Shown here in pieces: positions 58,476 through 64,000 of a DNA stretch of 64,000 nucleotides. A program made the position numbers and the translations under genes. The notes below the pieces were generated by a model. The model made no database searches. It was not told the origin of the DNA and saw nothing but the letters and a program-made list of their open reading frames with translations. Source of the DNA: Membranipora membranacea (Eukaryota; Bryozoa; Gymnolaemata; Cheilostomatida; Membraniporidae); the NCBI GenBank assembly GCA_914767715.1, contig OU612072.1, positions 19,530,001 through 19,594,000 on the forward strand, in the 5' to 3' direction. Positions within the stretch are counted from its first letter, which is position 1. Every line of letters begins with the position of its first letter.

Positions 58476-59681
58476 TTAACCACAGTAGTAAAATGTTTTC
58501 ATTGTTATCAACACGAAGTGACGATTATGAAAGACATTCTGATCACAAGGCATATGTTTTAGAACCGTTTAGGGCCTTGTACGCAGGTTGCGACTTTGGT
58601 GTTCACATGATAGCACTCTGTCAATGGAAAGGTAACCCTCAAACAACACTTCAGTTCGCAAAACTTAATGGATAAGACTTTATATTTGACAGACATGTGA
58701 TTTCCTCGTCCAATCGCAATCATCTTGCTGCCCTTAACCCTTACTTCCAATGGCAAAACTGCTGACATTAATTTAGACACTCATATTACTTCATGTAATG
58801 GAAGCTTGATTCAGACAATGCTCGCCTATGATATTGAACCAGACAACACCCAGGTCTGTAGAAAAAAAAGTTAATGCAAAATGAAAATCTACTGGTATTA
58901 TTCACTAAGCTGAAAATTGGGTAAACATCGATTAAAACTCTAGAACATAGGTAGCTCTAATTTGTGTACCTGATTTATAATCTGCAAGAGGTTTTGAATT
59001 GGTCTTTTCAATCACATTAGCTAGACTCAACCATTAATCCATGGGGAAGGATTTAATTTTTTTGTTAATGCGTTCACTTTCAACAATGAGCAACAGTTAC
59101 TCCTTGCTTTCAATAGGTATCTTATTACCCCGGCACAGTTGACTCGGTAACAAAAACTAGCAACTAGTAACTAGCACACCGCATATCATTGGCAGACACT
59201 GTCAGAATTAAGTACCAAGAATAGAACACAGCGGACATATTCTTAACATGCGTCATGTGTCCTTACTCCTTACTGGCGCTGATCTTACTATTAGGGCAAA
59301 CAGCCAACCCTTTTCACCATGTTTACCAATCACACCGGAACTTAAGTTGGGTATCATCACGATCATTTCACAGACAAGTGCCATCATTTCCTCATGTTAT
59401 TCACTTGACACCAACTACATCCAGATGCGCCATGTCTGAGGCTATAAAACTGTCAATCAACTCACACAATTTTCTAACAGGGCAGTTTAATTTAATAAGA
59501 GGTGAGGTTCACATTATCAAAACACCACAACTATGCTGAATTTTACATACAATTAATATATCAAAAATGCCTAGAGGATACAGTATTGTTTAAGTTGCAT
59601 TGAAAGCTCTTATAGTGGGTATAGGGGATATCTGCCGCCCACACTGTATAGAACAGTTGTTCACATTGATACTGCAAGACA
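58476..59681. other. No gene seen
   Basis: Unique sequence. Short overlapping open stretches at 59,248-59,539 have no recognisable motif and no splice support. Confidence 0.5.
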
Positions 59682-60030
59682 GGCGTGTTGTATTGTATGT
59701 TACTTTTTTTAACTTTCGAGTGATAATAACTCCTTTTCTAGCTGCAGCAAGATCTTAATATTGCAGCATTTGAATGATGCCAAGGAGGCCATCAACTGGT
59801 TACAGTTTGAAAGAATTCCGATAAATCTTAAACTTAATTTACAATTTTGCACGTCGGCGTATTGTATTGGATGTTACTTTTTTGAATTTTCGAGTGATCA
59901 TAACACTTGTTCTGGTTGTAGTAAGATATTAATATTGTAGCATTTGGATGAGACCAAGAAGGCAGTCCACTGGTTTCAGTTTGACAGAATTCCGATGTAT
60001 TTTGAATTTTTTCTACAGTTTACTGCATTT
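59682..60030. repeat. Local tandem duplication, period about 174 bp
   Basis: GGCGTGTTGTATTGTATGTT at 59,682 recurs as GGCGTATTGTATTGGATGTT at 59,856. The following TTTCGAGTGAT, TTAATATTGCAGCATTTG and CAGTTTGAAAGAATTCCGAT blocks recur in order with substitutions. Confidence 0.85.
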
Positions 60031-60168
60031 ATAACTTCTATAGAATTATGAATTTGGGTGGATGGATTTATTACTATCATAGACAAAAATTTGTCACGAA
60101 ATACGTTGTTAATACTGACAAGAAAGAAAAACATGGAAAAATCAGATCTCGGTTGTATAAAAAGTTTT

Positions 60169-61440
60169 TTAGAATAGTATATTATTAAGTGTATGTATGA
60201 GATGTCTTAAAAAGCTGTCTCTACCCCAAGTACGCCGATTTTTAACGGTGCGGTAGCGACCTGAGGGGCATTTAGTTAGAAAGTCATTGATAAAGTGCTC
60301 TTCATCGTGTATGTACCGTAGTCCAAGTGCCTTGATCTGGTTGGCCACCAGAGCATCTATATCGGGGTGCTCAATCCCTAACTTGGCGGCATCTTTAAAT
60401 ATTTTGCGTAAGGACTTCTTGTCGCTTGCATGGATGCTTGTAAAACTCTTGAATAACATATGAGTAAGGGGCTTTGAGCTATAGTATACAAAATGTTTCA
60501 CAATATTCATGCGTTGAGATGCAGTAGTCACTATGGATTGCACATGATCATGATAGCCGAGTTTATCGTCAACAGTAACACCAAGGTATTTTAATTTGTC
60601 ACAAAAATCAACTTCCGTGCCGTTAAGGATAAGTGTAGGGGTAATGGGCCTAACAAGCTGAGTAGAAAACATCATTTCTTGAGTCTTGGTGGCGTTTAAC
60701 AATAGGTTTAAATCACAACATTGCTTTGAAATTCTACTAATCAAGATAGGCACTAAGATCTGATTGATTTGATATGCATCCAATTTTACAGGTGTCGTCT
60801 GCGTATTTAATGACAGTAATATTTCTCAAGTCTGAGGTAATCCTATTGGTATATAGTGAAAACAAAAGTGGAGATAAACAGCAACCCTGGGGAGTGCCAG
60901 TGTTGGTTATGATGGGTTTTGAGATATTGCCATCTACTATTGTTCTTTGGGTGCGATTCTTTAGGAAGCTGTATATCCATTCAGTGACATTTGAGTCGAG
61001 ATGTGATAGTTGCGAGATAAAGTCTGGAACATGTATTGTGTTGAATGCAGAAGAAAAGTCAAGGAACAGACACCTGGCATAATTTGAAGCTTTCTTGTCA
61101 ATGAAATCTGTGATGGTAGTAGTGAGGCATAAAAGGGCATCTTGAGTTGAGCTGTTTGCACGATAAGCAAACTGAAGGTGGTCCATAGCTGTATGAGTAA
61201 TAATGTAATGTTTAACAAGTCTCTCCATCATTTTGCACAGGCAACTGGTGAGCGCTATTGGTCTGTATTGTTTAAGTTGATTGGGATTCTTAACTTTGGG
61301 TAGGGGTTTGATAATGGCCGATTTCCAGGAAGTAGAGGTTGACTTGACGTGATAGATAAATTGAACAGTTTCGTTATGACAAGCGCCAGTTGATAGGCAC
61401 ATAGCTTAAGTACTTTTGGGATGAGGCCAGATCTTGGTTA
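60169..61440 (-). mobile_element. CR1/L2-like LINE, reverse-transcriptase part, frameshifted
   Basis: Minus strand, 5' to 3'. An upstream frame, about 61,430-61,345, reads SGLIPKVLKLCAYQLALVIT, LFNLSI. A frameshift near 61,340 leads into SWKSAIIKPLPKV, YRPIALTSCLCKMMERLV, CLFLDFSSAFNTI, TGTPQGCCLSPLLFSLY and IKYADDTCKIG (catalytic YADD at 60,794-60,805). A second frameshift near 60,775 leads to the C-terminal part LLLNATKTQEMMF, LKYLGVTVDDKL. The endonuclease is missing, so the copy is 5'-truncated. The motif spacing is that of the CR1/L2/Jockey group and clearly differs from the RTE copies at 15.5 and 34.5 kb. Confidence 0.85.
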
Positions 61441-62475
61441 GTGATATCTCGCTGTTCATGCTTTGTGATATACCTTGTGATATGTTACATAAAACAAATT
61501 GCACAAAAGTTGCTATTGCAAATGTACCAGATATTCCTATACGGCTCAATTTAACTGCCCCCCATGGCATTGGATTGCAATGCATTGTCAGGCAAGCCAA
61601 CCATTTCTAGGGGGGCAAATAACCTTGTGTGACCAAATATAAAGTTTAATACAGCGCAAAGAGACCCAAGTTATGAGGGTATGTTGCGATCTGAAAATCA
61701 AATACTGTTCACTCCAAACTCAGCTTGTCAGATTTAGTGCTCTCTGTGTTTCGTTACATTGTGTCCGCTCGTACCAAGTTCACAAATACAGACAGGGGTC
61801 TTGTTCTTCTTCCTGTATGTCTGGGGCAACAGGTGTGGATGTCCACACACACACATAGATGAATAATATAGAACAAAATAACATTTGTTGCAACTGGTGA
61901 TACATTTTCTTAAATTTATTATTTGGTTGGAAGGTTAGTTGTGTTGCCTGTCTCTGTGTATTAATGCACTTAGGAGGTTGAGGCTGGCTTCCTGTGTGTC
62001 AAGAGACTGGTTTTTATTCTGTCTAGGTATTTGTGCTGCTACAATTTTTTTCAATTGGGAAGTCTTAAATGAATTATTAGAATATATTTTTGCTGCCTCA
62101 AATATTTATTTCGCGGTTATCCATATGGTTTTATGCAGTTCTATTAAAAAGTTTGGCATCTTCACATTGAAGCCTGCAAACCAATATGAGTGTACAGAGA
62201 ACTATGAACCATGATTTGATCTGCTCCTGTGGTTGTTATTGTAATTGAGATCTTTCTGCAGCTGATGATAAGACAGCTTGATGTACTCAATTACGAATAT
62301 GTCAAACAATGAGTGTCTGTTGCGCCATGACTGAAGGCAGTAGTTAGCAGTAATAGTAAAAATGTTTTCTACAACCTGCACTACTATTCTCGCTGTTTCA
62401 AACAGGTTCAGGGATATGAGCTTTGAAAGAAAGCATACATATTAATATATTATTTGAACGAGCAAAAATAGAGTG
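61441..62475. other. No gene seen
   Basis: Between the LINE and the inverted receptor copy. A short inverted pair (AACTGCCCCCC at 61,551 and GGGGGGCAAATAA at 61,609) may mark a tiny element. The open stretch 61,939-62,214 (RLRLASCVSRDWFLF) is not recognised. Confidence 0.4.
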
Positions 62476-64000
62476 ATGGAGCTCAGGATCAGCAGTCCTA
62501 CTTTAGTCAGCTCAGCACTTTTACTATGTATTGAAGGACTGGTACAATTTGTTTGGTGTTACAAAGGGCATCGAGGTGTTAGATTCACGTATAGTCCATC
62601 AAAAACCAGTTTCTATGAAGGGGAACGGTTTCAGTAAGTAACGATAATTATCCACAACTAATACAATGGTCTTGAAATTTCACATTCTTTGACTTTCCCA
62701 TGCAGAAAAACAATCCTGAATCATATCATACATCAACACTTTGACACAAAAGTTGTTCACATTTTGTAGATTTTCCTGTGAGGCTTGGACTGGCAATGAC
62801 ACGACATATGAAGATGATGTAACATCAAACAACTTATTCTTCTTCCACAAAGACGATGCATAAGCAAAATTTATAGGATGCACTAATCACTCTGGTAATC
62901 AACCAGAAGCTAGATACATCCGCTTCTTGCCTGCTGGTCTACAGTGGGACCCATTTACCACAGATGACTGCAGAGAGAGAGACACAATTAATATAATCAC
63001 CATAACAGGAAATATCACAAAAGTTATGCAAGAACAATATTCCAATTTTTCATGTGAATCATTCTACAATGAGTACCAGTATGCCACAGCGCAAGACAAG
63101 CTCACCAATATCCCTGAATTGAAAGTGGCACCACATGAACTTACATACTCTCAGTGATGTAGTGGTTTAGGAGGGAAAGCAATTCAATTTCTCCTGCGAG
63201 TCGGTTGGAGCCAAACCTAGCTCCAGTTACACCTACAGTAAGTTTGCTAAGTGATAAATTTTCTCTGTGACAGATAATAATATCACCTAGTCTAAATAAT
63301 ATTATCATTGATGGTGCCTGTCTGTCTGTGAAGTGCTGTTGAGTTGGAGATGTTTTCGTTGGCAGTGCATGATTACAAAACACTGCACAGAGAGAAAAAA
63401 AGTGTCGATTTGATTCTGCCATATTCCCCTTCTTAACCCTAGCAATGAATAATTTTCAAGCAAAAATGACCTGCTGTAGAGGATTTCAATAGGTTACCCT
63501 AAGGCTGCAGTACCTGCCACTGCAACCATGCACATTGCCTATTATACTGAATACGCCGACTCTCTATAACCAGTACGCTGACTCCATCTTAGTCGGAATG
63601 TAACAAGTAAGCTGAATCTATCTGGTAGGGGGGGAGGGAGATAACAAGTATGCCAATATTGACAAAATATAACCTTATTCATCTGGCGAGATAAATGAGG
63701 GGAGGGATTAGATAACCCCCTATAGTATGGAAAAAAAAAGAAATTAGTTTCATGTAATCTACAAATTACTTTCTCAACAGCAGCAATATATTATTCTGCC
63801 TCGATTGCAAAAGCACTGAATTTTGTGGTAATTTTTTTGTTATAGAGGTTCAGAGAGACAGTGACATGGTGTTGTTTGACCTTGATGACACTATCTATCT
63901 GCTGAAAAGACGAGACAGGGAAGGAGTTAACCTTTCGTGAACTGACAAATCCCACATCAACTATCCTGGGTCTCAATCCAAAATTATGGAATGGATGCAT
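62476..64000 (+). pseudogene. Fourth, inverted receptor copy (broken, runs off window)
   Basis: Exon 1, 62,476-62,633: MELRISSP..LVSSALLLCIEG (signal peptide) and RGVRFTYSPS..FYEGERF, donor GTAAGT in phase 2 as in the family. Exon 2, 62,770-63,237: FSCEAWTGNDTTYEDD ... TTDDCRERD ... ITGNITKVMQEQY, ending SCESVGAKPSSSYTY at a GTAAGT donor. It contains TAA at 62,861, a frameshift near 63,150 and TAG at 63,168. Exon 3 starts at 63,846 after TTGTTATAG and has TGA at 63,938, where the other copies have the conserved Cys of NITC. Intron 1 is only about 136 bases, against about 580 in the tandem copies. It is the most divergent member and points the opposite way. Confidence 0.85.

Noticed and set aside
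60774-61082. 102-codon plus-strand frame
   Set aside because: Antisense to the CR1/L2-like reverse transcriptase.

Overview
This is an AT-rich animal (metazoan) nuclear sequence, probably from a marine invertebrate. The genes are split by canonical GT-AG introns, mostly with GTAAGT donors, in the standard genetic code. The background consists of RTE-like and CR1/L2-like non-LTR retrotransposon wrecks, tRNA-derived SINEs, foldback elements and minisatellites. Nothing bacterial or viral is visible. I cannot name the species.

Layout. The first 58.3 kb is a head-to-tail triplication of one genomic unit. Unit 1 runs from 1 to about 21,348 (its left end is off the window), unit 2 from about 21,349 to 37,789, and unit 3 from about 37,790 to 58,295. 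Unit 2 lacks two blocks of about 2.6 kb that unit 1 has. Unit 3 has lost or never had the RTE element. It also carries two long private segments (45.0-50.2 kb and 54.7-58.0 kb) full of small mobile elements. After 58.3 kb come unique sequence, a CR1/L2-like LINE on the minus strand (60.2-61.4 kb), and a fourth, inverted copy of the unit's main gene on the plus strand (62.5 kb to the window end).

Main gene. Each unit carries a three-exon minus-strand gene for a single-pass type I membrane protein. It has a signal peptide, an ectodomain with three repeats of an Ig-like 'EG...C' strand motif, one transmembrane helix and a short basic tail without tyrosine. It is intact in unit 2 (434 codons, 30,828-33,048) and unit 3 (429 codons, 51,765-53,969). 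It is broken in unit 1 (nonsense codon plus loss of the transmembrane segment) and in the inverted copy (three stops and a frameshift). A second relative, reduced to its transmembrane and tail exon, lies about 8-10 kb away in each unit. The locus is therefore a small, turning-over cluster of paralogous cell-surface receptors. The pattern of tandem copies, mosaic similarity and mixed intact and dead members resembles invertebrate immune or allorecognition loci, but a function cannot be read from the sequence.

Other coding remnants in the unit. These are a plus-strand zinc-ribbon/CXC-like cysteine-rich gene fragment (8.3-9.8 kb; last exon only in unit 2), an exon resembling the FAM166/CIMIP2 (UPF0605) ciliary protein family (units 1 and 2), an exon resembling the motif IX-X end of cytosine-C5 methyltransferases, and a pair of unidentified plus-strand exons that read through only in unit 3. 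Most look like passengers captured by the duplication.
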